Shown one piece after another: positions 8,593-16,952 of a stretch of 64,000 nt of DNA. The first letter of the stretch is position 1; every line of letters starts with the position of its first letter. This DNA comes from Gordonia malaquae NBRC 108250. GTDB lineage: Bacteria; Actinomycetota; Actinomycetes; Mycobacteriales; Mycobacteriaceae. The DNA is taken from NCBI RefSeq assembly GCF_000344135.1, contig NZ_BAOP01000002.1, positions 62,001 to 126,000 on the forward strand, written 5' to 3'. The notes under the pieces were generated by a model, which made no database searches, was not told the origin of the DNA, and saw only the letters and a program-made list of their open reading frames with translations. The position numbers and the translations under genes are program-made.

Positions 8593-8709
8593 GAAAGGTC
8601 AGACGCACGAAAGGCGATTTCGGTTCCATTTCGTTTTCTACGGGCATGTCGCGTTTATGCCGGAGTAGCGTTCCGGCCACTGCCCGCGTTCACGTACCCA
8701 GGGGGATCC

Positions 8710-9894
8710 ATGACGACCGACCAGAGCGCGCCCACCGCCCACGATCCGCAGTCCCCGCCATGGCTCCGACCTGCGACGTTGCACCAGACGCCCACGGTCG
8801 ACCACGGATTCGCGCCGGGCGAGATGGATCTGTCCGGCATCGTTCCGCCGGGATCGACTCCCGCACCCGCCCCGATCCCGGTTCCGGTCCGTCCGCCGTC
8901 GGCAACGCCCGCTCCCCGACCCGCCCCGCCTCCGGTCCAGCGCGGCCCGATGGGTCCGACACTGGACGAGGTCGGACTGATCCGGAAGGCTCGGCGCGCT
9001 CCCGCGCACGGGTGGCGGCGTGCGGTCCACACGCTCACGGCGGGCGCTGTCAATCCGGGCGAGTCGCCGGCCGACCTCGAGTACCGCGACCTGCTCGAAC
9101 GCGTCCGACAGCCGGTCCGCGGCGACTACCGCATCGCGGTCCTGTCGCTCAAAGGCGGAGTCGGCAAGACCACGACGACCGTCGGACTCGGGTCGACGTT
9201 CGCATCGCTGCGCGGCGATCGGGTGATCGCCGTCGACGCCAACCCCGACCTCGGCACGTTGGCGCAGCGTGTCCCGACGCAGACGGCGTCGACTGTCCGC
9301 GATCTGCTCGCCGATCCGGTGGTCGCCCGTTACTCGGACGTCCGCGCTCATACGTCGCAGGCCCCGAGCCGTCTCGAAGTGCTCGCTTCCGAACGAGACC
9401 CCGCCGCGGCGGAGGCCTTCAACGACGTCGAGTACCGCGGCGTCATGGCGATCCTTCAGCGGTTCTACAACATCATCCTGACCGACTGCGGCACCGGAAT
9501 GTCGAACAGCTCCATGCGTGGAGTCCTCGATCTGGCGGACGCGATCGTGCTTGTCAGCTCACCCGCGTTGGACGGGGCACGCAGTGCGGGGGCAACGCTC
9601 GACTGGCTGCACGGGCACGGTTACGGGCACCTGATCCCGCGGTGTGTCGTCGTGCTCAGTTCGGCGCGGCCCGGGTCGTCGTCGATCGACATCGGCAACC
9701 TCACGCAGCATTTCCTGACGCGGTGCCGGGCGGTGCAGACCGTCGCGTTCGATGATCACCTCGCCGAAGGCGCCGACGTCGATCTCGATCTTCTCGGCAA
9801 GGCGGCGAAGCGGTCGTTCGTGGAGTTGGCGGCGACGATCGCCGACGACTTCGGCGGCACCGCCCTTCGACGACGGCCGCCGTTCGAGGGGTGA
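8710..9894 (+). CDS. MinD/ParA-family ATPase, EspI-like
   Basis: The 394-residue protein has a Pro-rich disordered N-terminus (residues about 1-90) and then a P-loop ATPase of the SIMIBI class. The deviant Walker A is KGGVGKTTT at residues 148-156, and VIAVDANPDLG and IILTDCGTGMSNS provide switch motifs. The Pro-rich N-terminus plus MinD domain is the layout of EspI/Rv3876-type proteins, which regulate ESX activity according to ATP state (family knowledge). It is divergent from the ESX cassette across 117 bp and starts behind AGGGGGATCC. Confidence 0.85.
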   Translation: MTTDQSAPTAHDPQSPPWLRPATLHQTPTVDHGFAPGEMDLSGIVPPGSTPAPAPIPVPVRPPSATPAPRPAPPPVQRGPMGPTLDEVGLIRKARRAPAHGWRRAVHTLTAGAVNPGESPADLEYRDLLERVRQPVRGDYRIAVLSLKGGVGKTTTTVGLGSTFASLRGDRVIAVDANPDLGTLAQRVPTQTASTVRDLLADPVVARYSDVRAHTSQAPSRLEVLASERDPAAAEAFNDVEYRGVMAILQRFYNIILTDCGTGMSNSSMRGVLDLADAIVLVSSPALDGARSAGATLDWLHGHGYGHLIPRCVVVLSSARPGSSSIDIGNLTQHFLTRCRAVQTVAFDDHLAEGADVDLDLLGKAAKRSFVELAATIADDFGGTALRRRPPFEG

Positions 9895-9907
9895 CCCGAG
9901 TACCGGT

Positions 9908-11170
9908 TCAGGCCGCGGAACGGTCCTCCACCTCGGTCGAGGAGGCGGGGACCACCTGCGCGAATCCCGGGCGGGCACGCCCGACGAACGACCTGAACCA
10001 GGAGGCGACGGCCGCGGCCTGATTGCGGAATCCGACCAGGTAGTACAGGTGGACACCGAGCCACGTGATCCAGCCGAGGGCACCGGTCAGCGTGATCCCG
10101 AACGGGGCGTCGACCACCGCGTTGTGCCTGTTGACAACGGCCATGCTGCCTTTGTCGAGGTACACAAACTCGGTGCCGGAGGGCTTCTTGCCGCGGATCA
10201 CGTCGGCGACGAACCTGCCTTGCTGCATGGCGACCGGGCTCTGTCCCGGGTAGCCCTTGAGACTCGTCATGTCGCCGATGGCGAAGACGTCGTCGCGGTC
10301 GCCGACAGTCAGATCGTCGTTCACGAGGAGACGCCCGGCCCGATCGGTGGCGCACCCGGTGGCATCGGCCATCACCTTCGCCAGCCCGGTCGCCTGCACA
10401 CCGGCCGACCAGACGACGGTCCGAGACTCGAGAACCCGCTCGTCGGCTCCGCTGCGCACAGTCACCCGACCGTCGCTGATGTCGGTGACGACGGTGCCGG
10501 TGAGCACCTCGACGCCCGAGCGCTCGAGGGTGCGGCGGGCGAACGTCGACAGTTTCCCGCCGTACACCGGCAGAACGTCGTCCGCGCCCTCGACGAGGTA
10601 CACCTTCGCGGGCACGTCGGTGAAGTGCCTGGTGCTCAGCTCGCGGATCTGACCTGCGATCTCCACACCGGTCGCGCCTGCTCCGACCACGACGTAGGTG
10701 TGCGCGTCGGCTTCGCCCGCGGGCTGCGCGAAGCAGTCCAGCAGATGCGCCCTCAGCGTGACGGCGTCGTCGAGGGTCTTGAGGGAGAACGTCCGGTCGG
10801 CCCACTCATCGTGCCCGAAGTAGCCCTGGGCCACTCCGGCAGCGGCGACGAGGCTGCGGTAGCCGAGCTCTTCGACTCCGGCGTCGGTGCGGTAGGTGAT
10901 CACCTTGTTCTGCGCGTCGACGGCGGTCACGTATCCACGGACCACCGAGACGCTGTCGCGGCTCGCCAGAACGTCGGCGATGTTCGGCGCGATCTCCTCC
11001 GACTCCAGTACACCGGTGGCGACTTGATACAGCAGCGGCTGGAAGAGGTGCTCATCGGTCGCCGAGATCAGCACGGTCTCGACCTTCGACTTCGCGAGCC
11101 GCTTGGCGGCGGCGAGTCCGCCGAATCCGGAACCGATGACGACGACGTCCGTGGTGCGCATTTCCCTCAC
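9908..11170 (-). CDS. ndh: type II NADH dehydrogenase / FAD-dependent oxidoreductase
   Basis: The 420-residue protein has an FAD-binding Rossmann motif GSGFGG at residues 13-18, an NAD-binding VVVGAGATGVEIAG near residue 165, and the FAD-closing DDVFAIGDM. Its C-terminus has an amphipathic helix (WLGVHLYYLVGFRNQ) that docks NDH-2 on the membrane. It would pass electrons from NADH to menaquinone without pumping protons. It is divergent from a LysR gene with a 115-bp gap, so the regulator may act on both. The ATG is preceded by AAGGAGTGAGGGAA. Confidence 0.88.
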   Translation of the reverse strand: MREMRTTDVVVIGSGFGGLAAAKRLAKSKVETVLISATDEHLFQPLLYQVATGVLESEEIAPNIADVLASRDSVSVVRGYVTAVDAQNKVITYRTDAGVEELGYRSLVAAAGVAQGYFGHDEWADRTFSLKTLDDAVTLRAHLLDCFAQPAGEADAHTYVVVGAGATGVEIAGQIRELSTRHFTDVPAKVYLVEGADDVLPVYGGKLSTFARRTLERSGVEVLTGTVVTDISDGRVTVRSGADERVLESRTVVWSAGVQATGLAKVMADATGCATDRAGRLLVNDDLTVGDRDDVFAIGDMTSLKGYPGQSPVAMQQGRFVADVIRGKKPSGTEFVYLDKGSMAVVNRHNAVVDAPFGITLTGALGWITWLGVHLYYLVGFRNQAAAVASWFRSFVGRARPGFAQVVPASSTEVEDRSAA

Positions 11171-11273
11171 TCCTTATCGGGTGGAACCTTCTACAACCAG
11201 GGTGCTAGAACCATCACGCATCAACAAGCTCGTCGAACAGGCGATACCTACTGGTTTCAATCTGCTTTGTTCA

Positions 11274-11279
11274 TACAAT
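11274..11279 (+). promoter_or_regulatory. -10 box placing the lysR start at the transcript 5' end
   Basis: TACAAT matches five of six positions of the TATAAT -10 consensus and lies seven bases upstream of the lysR ATG. Transcription would start at or next to the A of that ATG and give a leaderless mRNA. No strong -35 is visible. Confidence 0.5.
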
Positions 11280-11285
11280 GACGGA

Positions 11286-12152
11286 ATGGAGTTTCGACAG
11301 CTCGAGTATGTGGCCGCCGTTGCGGAGACCGGCGGCTTCTCCCGCGCCGCCCAGCGTTGTTTCGTGTCGCAGTCCGCGATCAGCCACCAGGTCGCCGCCC
11401 TGGAACGCGAGCTCGGCACCGAACTGTTCGACCGCAGTCAGCGTCGCGTCCGGCTCACCGAGGCCGGAGAGACTCTACTCCCGTTCGCCCGAGACCTCTT
11501 GGCGATGCGCGACGCAGCGATCGCCGCCACCGCGCCGCGCCCCGAACGGGTTCGGATCGCAGCCAACATGTCGTTCGCCCGCTCCGCCCTCGCCGCTGTC
11601 TCCGCGGTCCGAGAACAGCACCCGGAGGCCGAGATCGACTTCCTCATCAAACCGTTCACACAACGCATCGACGCCGTCGCGTCAGGGGAGGCCGATCTCG
11701 CACTGATCCGCGGGACCGTCGACCGCGACAACCTGTATCTGGATCCCCTGTGGGTGGACCAGCCAGTGATCGCGTTCAACTCGCGCCACCCGTTGGCCGC
11801 GGGCGGGCAGGCGCCAAGTCCGAACGATCTCGCCGCCTATCCCCTGCTTCTCCCGCCACCCGAGCGCCAGGTGCTCCTCCACCGGCTTGTCCAGCAGGCA
11901 TTCAATCGCGCCGACGCGGAGATTCGGTTCGGTCCGGAGATCCGCGAGGGCCATTCGGTGGCGTTCGAACTCGTCAATCGCCCCGAGGCGTGGACCGTGC
12001 TGTACGAGGACCCGCTGCAGCCGGGCATCTCCTGCAGACGCAGTTTGAGCTTCACCCTGCCCGTGTCCGCCGTCCTGCGGGTGGATGCGAAGCCGAACGC
12101 CCTGGTGGCAGAGCTCCTCACCGAGCTGTCGGGCGGGTTCCGCCGGAACTGA
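11286..12152 (+). CDS. LysR-family transcriptional regulator
   Basis: The 288-residue protein has the LysR winged helix-turn-helix at residues 1-60 (MEFRQLEYVAAVAE, SQSAISHQVAALERELG). A periplasmic-binding-like effector domain runs from about residue 85, with RIDAVASGEADLALIRG as the usual signature. I placed the start at the ATG directly before the conserved FRQLEY. It is divergent from ndh, the most likely target by the usual LysR arrangement, and lies 104 bp upstream of the FadD17-like gene. The effector is unknown. Confidence 0.88.
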   Translation: MEFRQLEYVAAVAETGGFSRAAQRCFVSQSAISHQVAALERELGTELFDRSQRRVRLTEAGETLLPFARDLLAMRDAAIAATAPRPERVRIAANMSFARSALAAVSAVREQHPEAEIDFLIKPFTQRIDAVASGEADLALIRGTVDRDNLYLDPLWVDQPVIAFNSRHPLAAGGQAPSPNDLAAYPLLLPPPERQVLLHRLVQQAFNRADAEIRFGPEIREGHSVAFELVNRPEAWTVLYEDPLQPGISCRRSLSFTLPVSAVLRVDAKPNALVAELLTELSGGFRRN

Positions 12153-12188
12153 TCTGCGCCGAACCTCCCACCAATCGGACCCTATCAG

Positions 12189-12217
12189 TTGACCTGAGTC
12201 ACACTCGCCGCTAATTT
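12189..12217 (+). promoter_or_regulatory. promoter of the fadD17-like operon
   Basis: TTGACC (12189-12194) and TAATTT (12212-12217) are spaced by 17 bp, close to the primary sigma factor consensus. Transcription should start near 12224, about 33 bases before the GTG start codon. The putative operator at 12229-12249 lies just downstream of the start point. Confidence 0.6.
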
Positions 12218-12228
12218 CGTTTCGAGAT

Positions 12229-12249
12229 AGAACGTAATTACCGACGGGA
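12229..12249. promoter_or_regulatory. candidate TetR operator at the fadD17-like promoter
   Basis: This stretch includes AACGTAAT and the palindrome GTAATTAC. The reverse complement ATTACGTT occurs upstream of the tetR gene that faces this operon (15181-15188). A shared site between a TetR gene and the operon beside it suggests autoregulation plus repression of the operon. Inference only. Confidence 0.35.
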
Positions 12250-12256
12250 GTCGACC

Positions 12257-13891
12257 GTGCCAGACATCACCACGACCGCCGATCTGCTCCGCGCGCGCCG
12301 AGACGACGACGCACCAGCACTCTTGTTCGGCGACGACGAGTGGACCTGGTCGCAGTTCGTCGCCGAGTGTGAACGACGAGCCGTGGCCATGCGCGCCGTG
12401 CACGCCCAGCTGCACGCCGACACGCCGTGGCATATCGGCGTGCTCATGGACAACAGCCCCGAGTATCTGTTCCTGATCGGTGGGGCCGCACTCGCCGGCG
12501 CGACGATAGTCGGCGTCAACCCCACTCGGCGCGGCGCCGAACTCGTCGCGGACGTCGCCCGCACCGACTGCGCTCTCGTGATCGTCGGCCCGTCGCAGTC
12601 TGAGGTGGCCGCCGACCTCGACGGCCACGTGCGCTCGGTCTTCACAGACTCCGACGACTACCGGCGGCTACTCGACGTGCAACCGGACGTCACGGCGGAG
12701 GGCCCGGACAACCACACCCTTCTGCTGCTGTTCACGTCGGGCTCGACCGGGGCGCCCAAGGCCGTCAAGTGCAGTTCGGCGCGACTCGCCGCCATCGGCA
12801 TGTTGAACGTGCACGGCATGCGCCGCGATGACGTCGCCTACAACGCCATGCCGCTGTTCCACGGCAACGCGGTGATGAGTGCGTGGGCGCCCATCCTCGG
12901 AGTCGGCGGCACATACGCCCTCCGCGACAAGTTCTCCGCCTCCGGCTTCCTGCCCGACGTGCAGCGGTTCGGAGCGACGTTCTTCAACTACGTCGGACGA
13001 TCGCTCGCCTACATCCTCGCGCAGCCCGAACGCGTCGAGGAACGCGCAACCGAGCTCAGGTTCGGGTGGGGAACGGAGGCGTCCGCACGCGACCGCGAAG
13101 AGTTCGAACGACGGTTCGGCGTACCAGTCACCGAGTCGTACGGTTCGTCGGAAGGCGTGTGCGTGATCGTTCGCGACGCGTCGACACCGCGTGGTGCACT
13201 CGGCACGCCGAACCCGATGCTCGGCATGACGATCGTGAACGACGACGGTCGAGAGTGCCCCGACGCCGTCCTGACCGCCGACGGAACACTCCTCAACGGT
13301 GCGGAGGCCATCGGAGAGATCGTCGCCCGCGGCGGCGGCGACCGCTTCGAGGGCTACTACAACAACGCCGAAGCCACGGCCGAGAAGATCCGCGACGGCG
13401 ACTACTGGTCGGGCGACCTCGCCTACCGGACGCCCGACGGCGTCTATTGGTTCGCCGGTCGGACCAACGACTGGATACGCGTCGATTCGGAGAACTTCTC
13501 CACGGCCCCGCTGGAGCGCATCATCGCGCGCTTCGACGGCGTCCGCGGCGTGAGCGCCTACGCCGTCCCCGATCCGCAGACCGGCGACCGGGTGATGGCG
13601 GCGCTGGAGACCGATCAGTCGTTCGATCCAGGCGCATTCGCCGCCTTCCTGGACGCCCAGCCAGACATGGGCTCCAAGTGGACGCCGCATCTCCTCCGGC
13701 TGACCGAACGGTTCCCGCTGACCGCCACACGGAAGATCGACAAGACCTCGCTGCGCCGGGCCGCATGGCACACGCCCGACCGTGTGCTGATCCGAGACGG
13801 CGCCCGCTACGTCCCGCTCGACGCACGGGCCAGAGCAGCACTTGAAGCCGCGTTCGCCGAACACGACCGCACCCATCTGATTCCGAACTGA
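12257..13891 (+). CDS. acyl-CoA synthetase (AMP-binding), FadD17-like
   Basis: The 544-residue ANL-superfamily enzyme has the P-loop TSGSTGAPKAV at residues 160-170, the adenine motif SYGSSEG, the hinge YWSGDLAYRTPDGVYWFAGRTNDWIR, and the catalytic lysine region TATRKIDK near the C-terminus. It would activate a carboxylic acid with ATP and load it onto CoA. Overall it resembles FadD17, a synthetase of the mycobacterial sterol side-chain gene set, but the natural acid cannot be deduced. The start is GTG with GACGGGAG upstream. It is followed after 36 bp by an NTF2-like gene on the same strand. Confidence 0.85.
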   Translation: MPDITTTADLLRARRDDDAPALLFGDDEWTWSQFVAECERRAVAMRAVHAQLHADTPWHIGVLMDNSPEYLFLIGGAALAGATIVGVNPTRRGAELVADVARTDCALVIVGPSQSEVAADLDGHVRSVFTDSDDYRRLLDVQPDVTAEGPDNHTLLLLFTSGSTGAPKAVKCSSARLAAIGMLNVHGMRRDDVAYNAMPLFHGNAVMSAWAPILGVGGTYALRDKFSASGFLPDVQRFGATFFNYVGRSLAYILAQPERVEERATELRFGWGTEASARDREEFERRFGVPVTESYGSSEGVCVIVRDASTPRGALGTPNPMLGMTIVNDDGRECPDAVLTADGTLLNGAEAIGEIVARGGGDRFEGYYNNAEATAEKIRDGDYWSGDLAYRTPDGVYWFAGRTNDWIRVDSENFSTAPLERIIARFDGVRGVSAYAVPDPQTGDRVMAALETDQSFDPGAFAAFLDAQPDMGSKWTPHLLRLTERFPLTATRKIDKTSLRRAAWHTPDRVLIRDGARYVPLDARARAALEAAFAEHDRTHLIPN

Positions 13892-13927
13892 CAACCACCC
13901 GACCACCGAAGACAAGGACAGCCCCCG

Positions 13928-14482
13928 ATGTCGAAGATCACCATCAATCAAGAAGCACTGTGCGACGTCATCCGAGCACGCATCGAACGGACCACGAATC
14001 CCCGACACCGCACGATGCTTGAACGAATGCTCGAGCATGCGCACTACGAGCACCAGGGCCATCTCGACGGCCTGATGGGGACTCTTGGCCCCACCACGAA
14101 CTACCACTTCTGGAACATGGAGGGCGATGTCGGTCCCAAGGGGCTCGACGGCGTCCGCGCGTACTACTCACACCTCGTCGAGGCGAACGCCCACATCCTC
14201 GAGTTCGACTGCGACCGCATGCTCGTCGACGACGACTGCATCGTCATCGAGGGCTGGTTGACCATGATCTCACCGGGCGCGTACGTGGCTGAGAACCCGA
14301 ACGCGGCCGCGTTCGCAGACGTCACCAAGAACTACCTGGTCAAGATGCGGAATGTGATCTTCTGGCCGTTCGACGAGAACCTCTACATCGTCGGGGAGGA
14401 CTCGTACACGGGTGGGCCGATGGAGTTCCGCGAGCTCGCAGACGACGAACTCCCCGATGCGTTCCGCGCGCTGATCGCCTGA
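13928..14482 (+). CDS. NTF2-fold (SnoaL-like) protein
   Basis: This 184-residue protein is typical of nuclear-transport-factor-2-fold enzymes or binding proteins. It has an N-terminal helix, a WNMEGDVGPKGLDGVRAYYSHLV segment, a central DCDRMLVDDDCIVIEG strand pair and a final sheet around EDSYTGGP. Such proteins act as isomerases, dehydratases or ligand-binding partners. Operon linkage to an acyl-CoA synthetase suggests a role on the same lipid or sterol-derived substrate. The ATG has AAGGACAG upstream. No catalytic residue can be assigned with confidence. Confidence 0.75.
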   Translation: MSKITINQEALCDVIRARIERTTNPRHRTMLERMLEHAHYEHQGHLDGLMGTLGPTTNYHFWNMEGDVGPKGLDGVRAYYSHLVEANAHILEFDCDRMLVDDDCIVIEGWLTMISPGAYVAENPNAAAFADVTKNYLVKMRNVIFWPFDENLYIVGEDSYTGGPMEFRELADDELPDAFRALIA

Positions 14483-14500
14483 CACTGGGAAGGTCGCGCA

Positions 14501-15091
14501 TCAGCAGGGAACGAGGATGCTCCACAGCGCGCGGTGAAGGTCCGATCGCCATTGGTCGTCGAGGGCCTTCACCCCGCGCAGCATGACGGCCATCAGGGTC
14601 GCACCGAACGCGGCTTCGATGAGCAGCGACGGATCGGGCTCGATGGTCACCTCGTCGCGTGCGGCCGCGAGAGTGAGCCGTTCGGTCAGGTCCTCCCACA
14701 CTGCGAATCGCAAGCGGTCGGTCACTTCGCGCTGCAGGTCGTCGTCGTCGGCCAGTTCGCTGAAGACACCCATCAGAGCTCGGCGCATCGCGGCGTCGGA
14801 GAACAGGCTCGCGCAGCCGTCGATGACCGAGTCGAGCTCGTCGTCGAGGGTCGCATGAGGATTCCGAGGCGGGATCGCGACCTCGACCGGGAACACCACC
14901 CGATGGACGAGATGCGACTTGCTGGGCCAGCGACGGCGGATGGCGGGGACGGAGGTGCCCGCACGTGCGGCTACTTCGGTGAAAGTGAGGCCGGCGTATC
15001 CGACTTCGGCGATCACGTCTCGCGCTGCGTCGAGAACCGCGGCATCGATGCGAGTGTCACGTGGACGCCCAGCTGTCGTGTCGGTCGCCAT
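14501..15091 (-). CDS. TetR-family transcriptional regulator
   Basis: The 196-residue protein has an N-terminal helix-turn-helix (GYAGLTFTEVAARAGTS then IRRRWPSKSHLV) at residues about 25-62 and an all-helical ligand domain. The ATG at 15091 directly precedes ATDTTAGRPRD, a usual N-terminus. It faces the fadD17-like operon, with stop codons 18 bp apart. An 8-bp motif before its own gene recurs inverted at the operon promoter, so the acyl-CoA or ligand made there may be its inducer (inference). Confidence 0.85.
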   Translation of the reverse strand: MATDTTAGRPRDTRIDAAVLDAARDVIAEVGYAGLTFTEVAARAGTSVPAIRRRWPSKSHLVHRVVFPVEVAIPPRNPHATLDDELDSVIDGCASLFSDAAMRRALMGVFSELADDDDLQREVTDRLRFAVWEDLTERLTLAAARDEVTIEPDPSLLIEAAFGATLMAVMLRGVKALDDQWRSDLHRALWSILVPC

Positions 15092-15180
15092 CGTCGTCCT
15101 TTCGCCTGATCGAACGAATCGCCGGGTTGTCTCTGTTCTCACCCCCAGTCCCGGTTGACGAGATCCGGGCCGTGGCATAG

Positions 15181-15200
15181 ATTACGTTACCAGTCGGAAT
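15181..15200. promoter_or_regulatory. candidate TetR autoregulatory site
   Basis: ATTACGTTACC-AGTCGG lies 90 bp upstream of tetR. It shares inverted AACGTAAT with the fadD17-like promoter region. On the minus strand it covers TAATCT, a possible -10 box of tetR. Its role is inferred. Confidence 0.3.
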
Positions 15201-15266
15201 GTATTGCGATCGTCTCCCGAACGGTTGAATCACACGCTTAAGGCTCCCTCCCAAAAGCCCCGACCA

Positions 15267-15298
15267 GGGCCGGGCCGTGCAGATGCGCGGCCCGGCCC
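15267..15298 (-). terminator. terminator downstream of truA
   Basis: A perfect 11-bp all-GC stem (15267-15277 with 15288-15298) with a 10-nt loop lies 22 bp after the truA stop. On the minus strand it is followed within 10-15 bases by GGGGCTTTTGG, a short T-run. It probably ends the long alpha operon-truA transcript. Confidence 0.7.
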
Positions 15299-15319
15299 CG
15301 CCCGCGGATCGCGTCCGGG

Positions 15320-16153
15320 TCAATCCCCGCAGCAGCCGCCGCGCAGCTCCGATTCGTCCCGTACATCACGCGTCAGGGCGCTTCGGGCCGCCCACTCCGA
15401 CTCCGGCGGGTAATCGACGCGCATCAGGCAGAGGCCACGAGCCTGAGCGACCGGCACCTGAGCCGATCGTTCTCTCTCGGCCAGCAGTCCCACGCACCAG
15501 TCGAGATCGCGCCGCCCGTCGCCGACGACGGCGACTGCTCCGACGAGCGAACGGACCATGGACCAACAGAAGGCGTCGGCCCGCACGCGTGCCACCAGCA
15601 CACCCGCGTCGTCGCGACGCCACGAGAACTCCTGGAGCTCCCGGATCGTCGTCGATCCCTCCCGGAACCGACAGAAGGCCGCGAAGTCGTTGAGTCCCAC
15701 CAGCGACGCGGACGCGGCATTCATCAGATCGACGTCCAGGTGTCGCGGCCAGTCCGCAGTCATGCGAGCAGAGGTCGGTTCGGCGCCCCACAGCGCATCG
15801 GCGAGGCGGTACTCGTAGGTTCGAGCCAGTGCAGCGAACCGTGCGTCGAAGTCCGTGGAGACCTGCTCGACGGCCTTCACACGGACGTCGTCCGGCAGCA
15901 TCTTGGCGAGACGACGGACGAGGCGCGACGGGTCACCGTCGATCGACCTCGACTGTAGTGAGTCGACCGGTACGTCGCAGTGCACTACTTGTCCGGATGC
16001 GTGAACACCGGCATCGGTCCGGCCCGCAACGGTCAGCCGAACGGGCGATCGCAGCACCGTGGACAGTGTGGTCTCGATGGTCTCCTGGACGGTGCGCCGT
16101 CCGGGCTGAGTGGCCCAGCCCGAGAAGTCGGTGCCGTCGTACCCGATCCGCAT
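15320..16153 (-). CDS. truA: tRNA pseudouridine(38-40) synthase TruA
   Basis: The 277-residue TruA protein has the catalytic aspartate D47 in AGRTDAGVHA and the family opening IGYDGTDFSGWA. It isomerises uridines 38-40 in the tRNA anticodon arm. It follows rplQ, a common order in Actinobacteria. The first available ATG lies 11 bases after a 35-base hairpin and leaves no room for a normal ribosome site. The upstream in-frame codons (RLR before the ATG) still look TruA-like, so translation may start further upstream at a non-standard codon. The C-terminus ends in GGCCGD. Confidence 0.9.
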   Translation of the reverse strand: MRIGYDGTDFSGWATQPGRRTVQETIETTLSTVLRSPVRLTVAGRTDAGVHASGQVVHCDVPVDSLQSRSIDGDPSRLVRRLAKMLPDDVRVKAVEQVSTDFDARFAALARTYEYRLADALWGAEPTSARMTADWPRHLDVDLMNAASASLVGLNDFAAFCRFREGSTTIRELQEFSWRRDDAGVLVARVRADAFCWSMVRSLVGAVAVVGDGRRDLDWCVGLLAERERSAQVPVAQARGLCLMRVDYPPESEWAARSALTRDVRDESELRGGCCGD

Positions 16154-16164
16154 GCGCAGACGAC

Positions 16165-16199
16165 ACTGCCCGCCCTCGTCATCGACGAGGGCGGGCAGT
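16165..16199. terminator. perfect 16-bp hairpin between rplQ and truA
   Basis: Arms 16165-16180 and 16184-16199 are fully complementary with a 3-nt loop. No T-tract follows on either strand. It could terminate, attenuate or be a processing site, and it sits directly before the truA start codon, where it would also sequester the ribosome binding site. Confidence 0.55.
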
Positions 16200-16215
16200 T
16201 GCGCGTGCTGAGGAA

Positions 16216-16887
16216 TCAGTCTTCCTGCTGCGACGGCGGCAGGGAGTAACCTGCAGCCTCCGCGTCCGCCTCAGTGGCGAACCAGATCTCCGCGACGGTC
16301 GACTCGTAGAAACGAGTGCCGGGGCGGTGGTACAGCTTCGACTGAGCGTTGCCCTTGATCGGGAAACCCTCGGGCGCAGCGTCGCCTTCGATCGGCTCAT
16401 GCGAGCCGGCCGGAGCGTCGGCTGCGGTGTCGGCGACAGCTGCGGGAGCCTCGGCGGCCGGAGCCTCCTCCGCTGCCTTCGCCTTCGACGCCGCTGCGCG
16501 AGCGACACGGTTGGCCTCGTTCGATGCGGTCGACTCGCGAACCAGCTCGATCACTGCCATGGGGGCGTTGTCGCCCTTGCGCGGCAGCGTCTTGATGATG
16601 CGGGTGTAGCCGCCCGGACGCTCGGCGAAGTGCGGGCCGATCTCCGCGAACAGCGTGTGAACGATGTCCTTGTCGCGGATGTCCTTCATGACCTCGCGAC
16701 GGTTGGCCAGCTGGCCGGCCTTCGCGTGGGTGATCAGCTTCTCGGCGTACGGACGGAGCCGCTTGGCCTTCGCTTCGGTGGTGGTGATGCGGCCGTGCTC
16801 GAAGAGCGCCGTGGCGAGGTTCGCCAGGATCGCCTTCTGGTGGCTGGCCGACCCGCCGAGGCGGGCACCCTTAGTGGGCTTGGGCAT
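16216..16887 (-). CDS. rplQ: 50S ribosomal protein L17 with C-terminal extra domain
   Basis: The 223-residue protein has the L17 core at residues 1-120 ([20 protein letters not shown] to APMAVIELV). An Ala/Glu-rich linker follows, then about 50 residues starting [18 protein letters not shown] and ending [16 protein letters not shown]. That tail matches the pattern of the small domain called sunset in domain databases (from memory: PIKGN, YH.PG, A..WF..E..A...GY). Typical L17 is 120-180 residues. It is the last ribosomal gene of the alpha operon, 65 bp after rpoA. Confidence 0.95.
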   Translation of the reverse strand: MPKPTKGARLGGSASHQKAILANLATALFEHGRITTTEAKAKRLRPYAEKLITHAKAGQLANRREVMKDIRDKDIVHTLFAEIGPHFAERPGGYTRIIKTLPRKGDNAPMAVIELVRESTASNEANRVARAAASKAKAAEEAPAAEAPAAVADTAADAPAGSHEPIEGDAAPEGFPIKGNAQSKLYHRPGTRFYESTVAEIWFATEADAEAAGYSLPPSQQED

Positions 16888-16952
16888 TTCTCTCTCCTAG
16901 GAGGGGACTGACCGATCTCGCGACCGGGAAGTCGTAGTGGTTCTTGCAGCCC

